From Ramazzottius varieornatus (taxonomy: Eukaryota; Tardigrada; Eutardigrada; Parachela; Ramazzottiidae), in contig BDGG01000006.1 in the NCBI GenBank assembly GCA_001949185.1, forward strand, positions 478,827 to 542,826: a stretch of DNA of 64,000 nucleotides, in the 5' to 3' direction. This document shows, in pieces, positions 1-12,100 of the stretch. The notes beneath the pieces were generated by a model. That model ran no database searches and had not been told where the DNA came from. It saw only the letters and a program-made list of their open reading frames with translations. Each line of letters starts with the position of its first letter. The first letter of the stretch is position 1. Both the position numbers and the translations under genes were made by a program.

Positions 1-2231
1 AGCTGTGCCCTCATCAGGGTTGTCTTTATAAAGCACGGTGTTACACTGGCTGCATTCCCTTGTTATAAGGTAAATTATCGCTAAAAACCTGGACGTACAC
101 ATTTTTGTAAGGTGTGAATTCTCTCAGTAGCATTTTATTGATGAATTCTTTTGTCGGACACGTTTTCCAGTATGGCGTACGCTCAAGTTGGGCAAGCCAG
201 GCACTTTGTGGTGTTACTAAACCGTTCTCAATTCAAACAAAGCAATCAGTCTGGATACGGAAAATTCGTTCGTGATCGCAAAAGGTATTGCGTTATCGCA
301 ATTCGCAGATAATTTGCGACATCACGGACATTTAAGACATCTGTCACGGTTCAAAACATGATGCCAGTTTACTTTCGCTCTTAAACAATGCCATGAATAT
401 GCATCCGTGCGCCTATGCGACCGCCAAATTATCTTCGGGCTTTCGCTAATTTCAAAAATCCCAAATTTGGGCGATATGCCTCCACACATACCATCCGCTC
501 AGGCCAACCTGTTACCATTCATCAAATCGAGCCAGCGTCGACTCGATTGATATTTCACTTCAAAACTAATTTTTCCCAGGTGGTAAGTCCTACAGTCCTA
601 CTTAATAGAGAAGTTGCACTTTGCACAGATGGTTTGAACAAACGACAGTTTGGACAAAACGATTGCATTTAGAAAAGTTTAAACATTCAAGATTTGTAAT
701 TCGCCTCGCGATTCCCGAAACGAGGGGGGGGGGCTTCGTTCGTGAATCACGAAGAAAATCACCCGTAGATTTCAAACATGAACGAGTTGCCGTCAGTAAT
801 GCTCTGGCTGGCCCGAAGCACTGGGAAGCGTAATCGGTGCCCGGGCAACACAGGGCCTCCACTCCGGACAATCAGTCAATCAGATTTGCATTTGAGCCGG
901 CTCTTCTTTAACTTAGTGGGCTAATTGCTGCTGAACAAACCACCATGACCAGCAGCGGTCGTTTGTCCCAACCTTTTCCTCAAACTCGCCCGCGTTGTGC
1001 AACTTCTCAAAGCTTCTAGCGAATGCTTTTATAAACTTCGATTTTCAACATTAATTAGTTCTCGATTGTTCAGACCATCTGCGCAAAGTGCAACTTCATT
1101 AATGCCTGCTGTAAAATTATCCGCGAGAAATCTGCTTCCGAACAGTGAGGATCGACAGTAATGTCGCCAAGGTGCACAGTGAAAAACGAACCAACTTTCT
1201 CAGCTTTCAAGTCCGTTTTCGGAAAATTGTTCTTCAGTTTTCCGTTGAAGTCCCGTATTACTGATGCTGTAAACAACTAGAACAAAGACTGAGCTACAGG
1301 AAATCTGGTCACAAGCTTGAATCTGCCGTTCTGGAAAAGAGCTAGAATTGTATCCCAAAGCGAGTTTTCCCGGCAGAACGGTCGAATTCGGAGGATTCAA
1401 CTTCATTGCCAAGTGTAGCCCAGATCTTTTTCGGTTTTCTTGTTTGTTCCCAACGGCTAGGATAGTGTCTGTCTGTTTACATCAAATTAGGGATGAAAAC
1501 TCACAGATGGAATTTTTTAGACTGCATTTCACTGGCCGCCGTACGTCTTCTCCAGCGGAAATCGTACTAATCAAGTTTTTCGAAGTGTTCGCTGGCACAA
1601 TTAAAGGGATCATGGCTCAGTGGGAGAAGTTGGAAAATTTTTATGGAAAGTGCGGAAGAAAGAATGGTAAGGCAGAAGCCCAATTTTTTCTTTGTCGAAA
1701 TGCCAGGTGGCAGCAAGCTGGCCTGAGCGGGGTGTAACTACATGTACAAAACAGATGAAAAATGTTCAAACTCCTCTCCTGACACTTAAACGCTCAATAA
1801 AGCCATTTTGGGCATATCGTCACGCTGAAAAATTGCAATGTTCAGGTTCAAAACGATTACTCCTACTTCGAATACAGTAACAGTAAAGAACTAAGAACTT
1901 ATCTTTTGGAATTTTCGAATGTACGGACTTGTCAATCAAGTTCATTTGATTTATTGACGTTTCGAGTGTGCGTACGTAAACCATTTCACGACGCAGTGAT
2001 AGAACTGTGTACCATGACATACTAGCATGACTGAACATCTTGGAAGGATTTTGACGTCGTACAACCGTTTTGGTTCTGCCTGTCTCAAACTTCCAATTCA
2101 TTGAAGTGGGGCAATTGTTTCAGTCACAACATCCGCCACGTTCATCGTCCACTCTCGCAGTTTCAACTGTCTCGTCAGTCTTGTCCAGTTGTGTTCCCAA
2201 CTTCCCATTCCTTCATCGCTCGACTGCAGGC
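1..2231. other. Upstream region of the GOPC-like gene, no gene recognised
   Basis: I find no exon chain or known protein here. A short G run lies near 725-732. Open frames in this stretch, for example around 1348-1737 on the plus strand, show no recognisable domain and no convincing splice context. The promoter and 5' UTR of the GOPC-like gene must lie in the right part, but I cannot place them. Confidence 0.5.
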
Positions 2232-4714
2232 ATGTCCCTTTCCGGGACCACTTTTCGATGGCTGGACATTCTGGAAGCCGAATTCGATCGCAGTAAGTCA
2301 ATGTTCGCATGCGTTGAATTAAACATTTATTTTTCCACCCAAGTATCATTCTCGACTTTCAGCTTTTGTGGAGGTGGATCAAATTCTCATCATCCCTGAC
2401 ACTGAGCTGGAATACGTTGTGGGACCTGTGCGTGAACGAATGGCCAAGCTGTGTGCCATCTTCGCCCAGTTGACGGACAAGACGCAGACCATCTTCCAGA
2501 CAAATGCAAAGCTTGAGGTAATGCGTTCACAGCCATAGCTTGATTGATGGATGAAATGGTACCCAGTCAAACAAACTCGACAAACTTCTTTCCAAGAGGC
2601 GTAATCACGCAGGCAGTCGGCTAATAACATTAAAGGATGCGCCACTTGGGACTTGACAAGGTCCCTGTTGCAGGTGGCGCAGGCTTTCGGCCACTAACAT
2701 GGAGATGGTGCGCCACTTGGGAAAACAATCCTGTCGAGTTTCTTTACCTACTGCTGTTATGATCGACTGATTTTCTGCTAACAGGCGCAGCTTTGCAATG
2801 TACGGAGGGATCTCATCGAAGCACAAGCACAGAAGAGTGTGATAGAACAAGAACATCGGAAACTGCTGTTTGAATACCACAGATCACAAGTGGAGAACGC
2901 CAGGGAACGAGGACAAGGTGGACCGGAAGAAACGGAAGCCGAGTCCATTCTACATCGACTGGTATCACGAATTTTCGCACATGTAATTATATTATCTCAA
3001 GGAAGTTTTGGGCGTATTTTTAGACTAATGGCAAGGGATCGTTATCGGCAGTTTCGCTTGACGAAGCTCGGTTAGGTGCCGAAGTGAACCAGCTGCGGAA
3101 AGAGAATGTCCAGCTGCGAGAATGGCTGGTCGATTTACAGAGTGATCTGTTCGGAGCGAACTTGGCTACAAAATACCTCGATAAAGAACTTGCTGGAAGG
3201 TTCGTATTGCAATCGTTGTACTCTAGTTTCCCCGTAAGATCGGACAAAAATAATTGCGAACCCTACAAACAAACTCGACATTCGACAACATGGCTTCTCC
3301 GAGTGGCGTACGCTTCCAGCCGTCAACACCGAAACTGTTCGCCACTTGGAAAACAAGATCGACTGGCTCGCTTTTCCACGTGGCGCACGCTGTCAGCCAC
3401 ACAGGATACATGCGCCACATGGGAGAAGTGTTTCGTTGACTTCGTTTGCTCATCTCCCAATTTTTTTCGGTGGCATAAAACATCAAGACGCAGCGAACAT
3501 GATTTTTCTTTTGTTGCAGAATTCAGCAAATTCAGTTGTTGTCTCGAGACCCAAAAGGCAAAGAAAATCTCAAGTTATGGGATCACCTCGAATCAGAAAT
3601 CAACTTACAAAGGCACAAGACGGTAATTCTGGCGTCCAATGCAGCTCTACTCGCTATTTTCCTACGGTGTTTTGTACTTGTGGGTTCTCTGCTGAAACTG
3701 ACCACATTCTATCTTGCAGATTATCCAAGCTTGCCGGTCAAGAGCCAAAACGAAACCTCGTTTGAAACAAGAATCCCAACAGATAGTAGACGAAGAATAC
3801 ACCACCGAGACCTCAAGCGCCGCCGTGAACGGCCACTCTCCTCAAGATGCATCCGCCGCTTCCGGCGTCCTGCGACAGGTCGAAATTTACAAAGAACCCG
3901 GCAAAGGCCTCGGACTTGTCATCACGGTAAGCCGTTTCTGCTGTATTCTCCGTGTCTCTCAGGACCTTGTGTATCACGACCCACATCAGGTACCATAATA
4001 TTACGTTGTAGGGCGGCTTCGAGCACGGCGTACCTGTACTCATTTCCGACGTCAAAGAAGGCCAACTGGCCGCGGTCAGCGGAAAATTCTTCGTCGGCGA
4101 CGCCATCCTGTCTGTCAATGGTGTTGACCTGAGGAGGGCCAAGCACTCCGAAGCTGTCCAGATACTCTCACAACTCGTAAGAAATTTTCGTTGCCTAGTG
4201 TTTTCATGAAAGGGTTTTAACCCAAATTATGATCTGCGGAAGCCCAAGTCGACAAGATCGTTTTTCGAAGTGGCGCATTCTTTCAGCTGATAAGTCTGAG
4301 AAAGTGCGCCACTTTTGATAGGCGAAAGTTTTGTTTCCCCAGCTGGCGCAGGTCGTCAGTGTTACAGATTGAATCCATGCGCCACTTGGGAAACACCTTG
4401 TGGAGTTCATTTGCTGAGCTCCCTTGGGAAGTCTGTTGAGGTTACTCGATCGCTTTCAGGAAGGGAATATTCACTTCGAGCTGTTGTACCTACAGCCCGA
4501 GTCTGACGAAGACTCAGTGGGTAGTTTCAGTTTCCCCGTGGAGAAGAATGGCTCGAGCGACAGCCTTCGTCCTCTGAACCGGTCAGTCTCCCAGAACTCG
4601 GAAGCCGAAGCCGGCAGCTGTCTTAGCATCCGACGGCGGAGTCGCTTTCCCGGCTACGCTGTCAATATCGCCTCCCAACCCAACCAGCTCGATCAAGTAG
4701 AAACTTCACCTTAA
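2232..4714 (+). CDS. GOPC: GOPC-like Golgi PDZ and coiled-coil protein (PIST/CAL family), 8 exons
   Basis: Exons by eye: 2232-2292, 2363-2517, 2785-2961, 3024-3199, 3520-3622, 3720-3926, 4012-4176, 4460-4714. All joins are GT-AG and in frame, giving 432 residues. The N-terminus has the family signature [12 protein letters not shown]. The middle is coiled coil and contains [12 protein letters not shown], near-identical to vertebrate GOPC. One PDZ domain covers about residues 277-360, with [11 protein letters not shown] as the ligand-binding loop and [13 protein letters not shown] downstream. The acidic, Ser-rich tail (365-432) looks disordered. In vertebrates this peripheral trans-Golgi protein binds Rho/Rab-type GTPases and syntaxin through its coiled coil, and C-terminal tails of membrane cargo through its PDZ domain, steering cargo between recycling and lysosomal degradation. 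The start chosen is the ATG directly before the conserved FRW block. Introns 2, 4 and 7 each hold a hairpin-array repeat. Confidence 0.92.
2571..2750. repeat. Hairpin-array repeat in GOPC-like intron 2
   Basis: It begins near AAACAAACTCGACAAA and carries paired GGCGCA and TGCGCCACTTGGG boxes. The final unit, ending CACTTGGGAAAACAATC, is the best preserved. It lies wholly within the intron 2518-2784. Confidence 0.75.
3263..3455. repeat. Hairpin-array repeat in GOPC-like intron 4
   Basis: Two hairpin units. GAGTGGCGTACGCTTCCAG pairs with TTCGCCACTTGG, and CACGTGGCGCACGCTGTCAG pairs with ATGCGCCACATGGG. The right flank, CGTTTGCTCATCTCCC, is a decayed form of the family end GTTTGCCGAGCTCCC. Confidence 0.75.
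4236..4425. repeat. Hairpin-array repeat in GOPC-like intron 7
   Basis: Two units, with GAAGTGGCGCATTCTTTCAG near 4267 and a terminal ATGCGCCACTTGGGAAA near 4378. The right end reads GTTCATTTGCTGAGCTCCC. It is contained in intron 4177-4459. Confidence 0.75.
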
Positions 4715-4901
4715 GTTCTTTTGTATGTTCCCTATAGAAGGCTCGGCGAAACTAAAATAAGCCGCTTTAGCCGTTCTTCGCCGTGACTAAAAATATTTTA
4801 GCCGCGGCTAAAGCAACTAAAATACTTTTCTCCACGGCTAAAATGTATTGTGTGTTCGATTGATTCATTGATGTGGAGTCGGCTAAAATAGTTTTGGCAT
4901 G

Positions 4902-4907
4902 AATAAA
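4902..4907 (+). promoter_or_regulatory. Candidate poly(A) signal AATAAA inside the MITE
   Basis: This is the first AATAAA I see downstream of the GOPC-like stop codon. It lies within the palindromic element, so the transcript may end inside the transposon. It is inferred from the hexamer alone. Confidence 0.35.
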
Positions 4908-4918
4908 TCATTCGAACG

Positions 4919-4968
4919 NNNNNNNNNNNNNNNNNNNNNNNNNNNNNNNNNNNNNNNNNNNNNNNNNN
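4919..4968. other. Assembly gap (50 N)
   Basis: Run of N inside the palindromic MITE. Inverted repeats often break assemblies. Confidence 0.95.
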
Positions 4969-5041
4969 CCGCGGCTACATATTTTAGCCACGGCTAAGAA
5001 TGGCTAAAACGGCTTATTTTAGCTTCGCCGAGCCTTCTATA

Positions 5042-6175
5042 ATATTCCATCGCACTTTTTTGTAAAACATTATTTTGTCAGGCCTTTCTTTTATCATCTT
5101 TTATACTGTCTGAGACTTTCTCCCCTGCTCGGTGCGCTAAGTTAGATTATTTACTGCATGATATGAATCTTTTTAATTTCAACGCAGTGCCTTACGAGTA
5201 CGTCAATTTTTTTTCCGGTTGAACTACCATATTGTTTGGTATTCATATACAAATACCGAAGAGGTTTATTAGAATGCGTATAACGTAAGTTATTGCGGAA
5301 GCCAAGCGACGAAAGCTTGAGTAAAAAAAGGCAGCAATGAGGCGGAGATTATTGTCCGAAGAAAGCACCGATAAACGCAACGGTAGACCAAAGAAAAGAT
5401 ACTGTACTGCAGACTCTGCAAGATTAACGAAATACTCTGACAATTTTTCTGGCAAGGGTCAATGGCAAAAACTGGTACGAATAAAACTGGAAAAGTGGAA
5501 CAGATAAAAAATAAAAAAGCTTGGGGAGGAAAGCATGACAATATGTAAGGCCTCACTTTCAGTATCTTTTCAGCAACCACCCAAATCAGGAAGTGGGTCT
5601 TTCATTTCTGGATTCTTTCTTTCGGGACGAACAAGATCTTGGATGCTTTTCCACGTTCCGGAGAACCTTCTGTCAGCAGGACAATGGCAAGCGAGGAGAT
5701 CGCGCAGCAGCGTTGAGACGATGGATTACATGAGCGAGAACACTGTTTGATTGGGGGAATGCAGGACTTTTGATCATGACATACTGTAATCATGGCAGTA
5801 TGGTGTAGAGCAGAAACCTTGGCAGTGATGCACTGGACCGTTGGCCGTACGAATGTGAGCTAAGATGAAAGCCGAACGAAAACTGACACCAGACGAACGA
5901 ACGAACGACAGCAAACAGTCAAAATCGACCGGGTCGTTGCATTAGGCTTCCATGATGAAGCCCGGAGGATATTTACTGGAGCAGATAAACCAGGAAATGT
6001 GGACCAGGTTATACCATTCAGCGCAGTGAGTACTTGGAAATGATTCTTCACGGAACGAAGAGCTTGACAAGATGATTCCCCAAAGTGGCGCACATTACCG
6101 GTGTAATTCGCAGGTGAAGTGCGCCAGCTGAGAAACCGGCTGTGAGGAATGAGATCGTCGGAATGAGTTGGGCAC
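5042..6175. other. Spacer between the GOPC-like and LIN-29-type genes
   Basis: Convergent 3' flanks of two genes. I see no exon here. It contains one single-unit hairpin repeat (6064-6135) close to the LIN-29-type stop codon. Confidence 0.5.
6064..6135. repeat. Single-unit hairpin repeat in the 3' flank of the LIN-29-type gene
   Basis: CTTGACAAGATGATTCCCC leads into AAAGTGGCGCACATTACC, and the partner arm GAAGTGCGCCAGCTGAG follows after about 25 nt. Confidence 0.6.
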
Positions 6176-9100
6176 TCAATAGCGCGGTGGAATAAGCCCG
6201 TCCTTTCGCATGTCTTCCGGCAGCATGGTGGGTAAGGCGTTGGGATAGCCGTTGAAGGAGTTGCGCATGGCGTGGACGTTGCTCAGGGTGGAGAAGGGGT
6301 CGGCGGGGTTGAGGTGGGCCGTGACGGGCTTCTTGTTCTCCGGCAGGCCGTTGTGGCCGAACTTCATGCCGTTGAAGGTGTCGGGGTAGCACGTACCGTT
6401 GCGGCCTGAAGCAGACAGGGCGGAGAAGGCCGAACCCATGGTCTTAGGATGGCTGTAGACGGTCTCGTAGCCGTTCTGGGGAGCGTACTGATTTTGGATG
6501 GCGTGCTGCGCCGGATAACCGGGGTACCCGTAGGCGTGATTATAGGACATCAGCAGATCTTCCTGGGAGAGTCGATGAGCGACGTGGTCCATGGAGCCGA
6601 CGTACTCCTGCTTTGGCCAGTAGGTTTCACCTGCAAAACGACCATCCATCAGTACACCAAACCTGGTACGAACCCCGGTGTGTCTCCACGAAATTGCTGT
6701 TCTTTTGACAACACCGCGCCACCTGTGGGCACAATTTATTCACCCTGACATGGGTACGCACTCTATAATGTGAATCGTAGGGCTTAGTGCGCCACTAACC
6801 GCTGTACTTGTTCACCGTAGTTTAGTGGCGCACCAGGCAGTTCCAGCTGCATTGCCGAGTGCGCCACCATGGCGAAAGAGATTTCGATTGCCATCTGTGA
6901 GCCAGGAAGTGGCTTACCGGTAGTTTTGACGTGCGCCAGTGCGTGGCGCTGCTTCTCAATTTTGTCGGTGTGTTTGGCCATGTGTCGCTGCAGGTAGGTC
7001 TCCTGAGTGTAGGACTTGCCGCAAAAGTGGCAGATGTGCGTCTTGAGGTGCTTGGAGTCCTTGTGCTTGGGGATATGTTCCAACAGGGTCTGCTCGTCGA
7101 AGAAGCACTTGTAGCAGCTGTTGCACTTGAAAGGCTTGTCCGTCTGATGGCAACGCGAATGCGACTGTAGGTTGCTCAACTGCGAGAAGGCTTTGGTACA
7201 GTTGGGCTGTGGGCATTTGTAGGGCTTGTCACCTGTGGACAAAAGATCGTAGAAAAACAGAGCTCTTTGAAGGACTACTCACTGCGCATAAACTGCAGCT
7301 CAGTTGTGGTGAAGATGGCCTACCGGTATGGGTGCGATGATGTTGCTGCAGATGGGAAAGCTGTGTGAACTTCTTTTTGCAGACTTCGCAGTGGTACGGT
7401 TTGATGCCGAGGTGGATGCGCATGTGTTGGGACAAGTAGGAGGAATTGGCAAAGGACTTGGTGCATTGCTGGCACTTGTAGGGCTTGGGTTCGCGCATGT
7501 GTGACTGAACATGCATCTGGTACTCGGTCTTTGAATCCAACACCTGCAACAAAAGTATCAATACAGATTATTCCCTCTCCATAAAATTCAAACGTACTGC
7601 AGTAAAAGTTTAACACCGTTATTTCAAACGCCGTGACATCTCTTCCCAAATTTTTTTCATATTTGTGCCACATTATCAATAGAATCCCAATCCGGATGCG
7701 GTGTGTTTTGTGTCAGAAATTTCTGAGTGACAAGTGAGCTTCGGGAACTTTCTTGCATATATAGGACATTTTGGTTTAGAACAATGCGTGACTGCTTATG
7801 ACTTTGAGATCTTCTGATAAAACGTGGTGATTTGTCATCGAACGATGTGTTTAGAACGATAAAATTGTTACAATATTGTCCAGATGCTTGTCTGCGTTCG
7901 AGGTTCGGCGAACCTTCCAAAGTTCACCAGCTACCAACATCGCTCTTGACACGACGATCATGTAGGCATGCACGCGGTCGAGGCACCCTACATCCTGTAA
8001 GTATTGCCAAATTTCTTCTCGGAAATCTGTCATATCAAACTGAATTTGACGCCACAGTGGAATGTGTTGTTATTATGACTGTAAAGAAACCATTCTCTTT
8101 TATGGTGTTCTGACGACCCAAATATGCGGCGCATTCAACTCGAACATTACTTTAACATGGTAACACAGCTTGAAGCATTTAGTTCGGCTTTTCGGCTGTA
8201 ACGGCGGCCGCCGTAAAAAGTCGGCTGCTTCACGATATCCGTCAATCAATCAACCGTTGACTGTAGCTACACTTCCTTGACAGTTTGGAGTAAGCTTGAG
8301 GTGTAAAGAGATAAGAGAGTTGGGTTTTTCCTACGATGCATCGCTGTATTTTTCCCGATAAGTTTTTTATCGGGAAAAATCCTGTCGATGGGGAAACGAT
8401 GGGGAAACGATGGAGAAACGATGGGGAAACGATGGGGAAACGATGGAAATCTAGAAGGTCTTGGATGGGTGTTTACGATAAGCAGATTTTGATACATTTG
8501 CTTACGAAACAGGCATCTAAACGGACATCAAGCCTGCATTGTTTTTTACTTCCCCTTCCGCGACACCAATGACCGATAACCTATAGTCCAATGTTCAACC
8601 ATGAAATATTTGACCAGAATCTCAGCATACCCTCATTTTACCAACTGGATTAATCGGTGAACAGAAAAGGAAATTAGTTGAAGAATTAAGAAAAGAAGAC
8701 ACCACTATCAGGCTTAACATGAAAACATCGTAGGAAAAAACCGCGAATTTTCGGAAGCCCAACCGGAAACTCAATGAACGACCCGCAATATTTCCACTAC
8801 AAAGTGCGCTTGTGGTTTACCTTAATTTATTTTATCACCTCGTTTGCTAAAATTTTTCCAAATTTTACCGCGGTCAGACTAAATTTAAAAGCAGGTGAAA
8901 ACTCTACGTAAGTTAAGTAGGTACCGCATTTCTTCCTGTTTTACCCTGCATTTCAAATTTTGGCAGCAAACTTTTATGGGAGCAATTAGCAAGACTTTCA
9001 CAGGTGTGAAGGATGAGCGATTGACGCTAATTGCTGTCGAGTATAATTTGGCAGTAGTTGACGGGCGGCTGGCGGAGAACAATCCGGTTTGTGTTGGTAC

Positions 9101-12100
9101 CTGTCGGCGCGGCTGTGACTGTCATGTTCGTTCCAAAAAGCCATCCATGCGAGCCACTTTTGCGCCGCCTTGCTGAGCACGACTCATAACACAGTCCCCC
9201 TTCTACCATGTTGTGGGCCTTCCTTCCTTCCTACCTTCCATTTTAATGGACGGAAGGCCAGAACATCGAACACAGTCAGTCAGTGTGTGTGGACAGGTAA
9301 CAACAGCCATCATCATGGAGGAAGGAAAAGTAGCAATTATCCACATGACCACACTTCACTCTTTCCTCACCACTCAAGCGAACCCTCCGCGTTCGAACCA
9401 ACGCTAGATTTTGGCAAAGAACGAGCACGCAGCAACCTTGTAACAGCCTTGCCTTGTAATACTACCCGGCTTTCTGGCAACGTGCTCAGTCATGCCAGCA
9501 GCAGTCGATCCCTACGCACAAACATCCTCGACGAAATTATCCAAGAGAAACGAACACAAAATCAACACTTTCTTAACACCTCACGCCCTCCACTACATCA
9601 ATCAACTGTCGCCGTGCTACCGCCATAGTTTCTGGGCTATCCTGAAATTATCTATCCACTAGACTGTAATCTAAACATATTTTTGGTCGTGACCTGTTGT
9701 ATAGAGAAAATCTAAAAGTTTTATCCGAAAACAATACTTCCTCGGACCGATTTGAGAGTGACCATCATCAATTATGAATTTTCGCTTCACTTTGTATCCC
9801 TCATACGCCTACTTCAATATCCGTTTGATCTCATTCAACTTCTGTTTTTTACAGTTTTTCCTTTTTTACAAAATGTGATTATGGTTACTTGGATAAATGC
9901 GAATTGTGCGTAGGTGGTTCCGCAAAAAAACTTTCAAAACTTTGGCTTTTAGATATTAATGAGCTCACAGCGGCGGCTGGAAACCGTTTATAATTATTTG
10001 CCCAGTTTTTATTCCGACTGCTGTACCTGACTGCACATCTTGCAGGGGTGTTTGCGTCCTCCGATGGCTTTTCCCATTGGGTGTTGCATGAAGCCTGGCA
10101 TGGTCATTGCATTGGCATTGCCCAGGACATTCTGCATCTGCATGGCGCGGGAGGCGTGGTGCATTTGGCCGAAAAGGTCACCGTTCTCTTCTACGTCACC
10201 ATTGAGCATGTCGATAGCGCCTAGAGAAAATGGGCACGAAAAACAGATAGACAGTTATTATCCCGTCGGTATGCAAAAAGTCAAGCGGGCAAAAAGTTTT
10301 CATGCCGAAATGATCAGCACAGACACGGCGGTTAGGCCGCAATGACCAAAGAGCAAAAAGCACCGTGACGAGGAAACCAAGGGAAAAAAGCATAACTGCT
10401 TCGACCGAAGCGCCCCGTATCGAATACTCCGTACCTTTGCTTGTGGCCGTCGGGTTACCCTGGTTCAGGTTCAACTTGTAATTATTGATGGCGTTCTGCA
10501 ACCAAGACAAAAAATGGACACTGTATCGCAAAAAGCTATATTACTGTCCTGTCAACTGCCCATTATCGACCAATCTGCCTTTCGATTGTCTTGACCTGCT
10601 CCATCAGAAAAAACCATCCCAACTTCAGTACGAAACAGATTAATTTTCTCGGAAAAAAGAGTTGGAGATGTTCCTTGGACCATGTTGAGGCTTTCCAGCT
10701 GTACCTAAATTTGAATTTGATCAAAAATATACTTTCGCCTTACACTATCATCTTTTACAATACTACAGTCTACTACAATATTTCGACACCTTGCTTCGTT
10801 TCTGTTACTGGACACTGCTTCGACAGGAAGGGGACTTTGGCAGTATTTCCACGTTGCGATCATTTGACTTACGTGGAATTCTAGGGCGTTAGAATTTTGA
10901 TTCCAGACTGAGGTTAAGCGTTGTTGGTGCTGTTGCATGACGTCAAGTTCGGATACGGCCATTTACACGTAGTTTCCTCCCCGCAGTGGGTGACCGCAAG
11001 AGCTCGAGCCTCGATGGAGATTCACAGGCGTGCGATGTGCAGCGTACTGTCCAAGCGCGCAGCCGCAAGACTGGACAAAAAGCGGGCTGAAAAAGCAACA
11101 GTGATAACGCAATATCAAATAAAAAGTGGACGCAAGGGTAAGCAAAAAACAAACACAGACTACGCTGAATATATATATCATGCACAGGCAGGCACGACCA
11201 CAGCGCTACATGCTTCCTTCGCTTCTTTGCTTCGGTCGGGTTCGACGGGCAAATCTGACAGCAACATCTGATCAAAAGGCTAGTACAGCCCCCGAAGACC
11301 GTACATCAAAACATACTGGTACACAGTGGAGTTTTTTGTTTGGACCAAAGACCCCAGAAAAGAAATCGACTGCCGCTTTCTGCTCAGTCTCTGAACATGG
11401 GCGGGTTAACCAGCTGCTGTGCTCAACCCAACCTGCCGTCAATCAATGACGCTCTTTGTTCGGAAAATTTTTGACCCGTTGCAATTGAACCGAAAAATTC
11501 TGGATCTCTAGAAGAGCCCAACTAGAGAAATTAAAATATGGATTTGAGGATTGTGGAAAAGATCCAAATTCAACTGTATTATAAATCTCCAAAGAACATT
11601 CTGAAATATGCAGAATGAGCTGGGAAATTTGTCTGATAGGGAATATCATAGCAAAGTGGCGCTTTGTGATACTTGTCTAAGCCAATTTTGGGGAAGCCTA
11701 GAACCTTGGCACCATTAATTGAGTAGAGTAATGTCGGTTGATTGGTAAGTTGGCAGAAAGACGTACCGACCTTTTTTGCTGACCGTTAGACGACTTTCAA
11801 TGGGATTCACTGATCACTGGCTATGCAGATCGTTTGATTAAGCAAAGGTAGGACTGAAAAAGCGTCTAGCGGGGCAAAAAAGAGGGGGACAAAAAGGTCG
11901 AGAAAAAGATACAAGCGCGCGTATTCATCAAGGCGTCAAATGGCTCAATGGGAAAGCGGTGATTTGGAATGGATATGATACAAAGAGTTCCATACACTGT
12001 ATGAAAGTGCAAAAAGTGGCCACTATCAGACTTGACTACCCTTCACGCCAATGGACAAATCACCCAAGCTTGTTTGCATAAAGGTAAAGGTACAACGCCG

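Larger units (their letters stand above)
4735..5039. mobile_element. Palindromic foldback MITE just 3' of the GOPC-like gene
   Basis: The left end TAGAAGGCTCGGCGAA is matched by its reverse complement at the right end, with TA on both sides, suggesting a TA target duplication. Arms continue as CTAAAATAAGCCG and the interior is rich in TTTTAGCC/GGCTAAAA palindromes. No transposase is present. A 50-N gap sits near its centre. It starts only 20 nt after the GOPC-like stop codon. Confidence 0.8.
7544..10026. other. Long intron 3 of the LIN-29-type gene
   Basis: A 2.5-kb intron that interrupts zinc finger 1. Apart from the hairpin and 11-bp tandem repeat near 8.35-8.44 kb I recognise no coding exon. 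The ORF-rich part at 9.17-9.63 kb has no recognisable domain. Such long introns in developmental regulators often hold enhancers, but none can be proven here. Confidence 0.5.

Noticed and set aside
9170-9628. A 152-codon plus-strand frame in the long LIN-29-type intron
   Set aside because: Ser/Thr/His-rich low-complexity sequence with no domain, lying inside an intron on the opposite strand.
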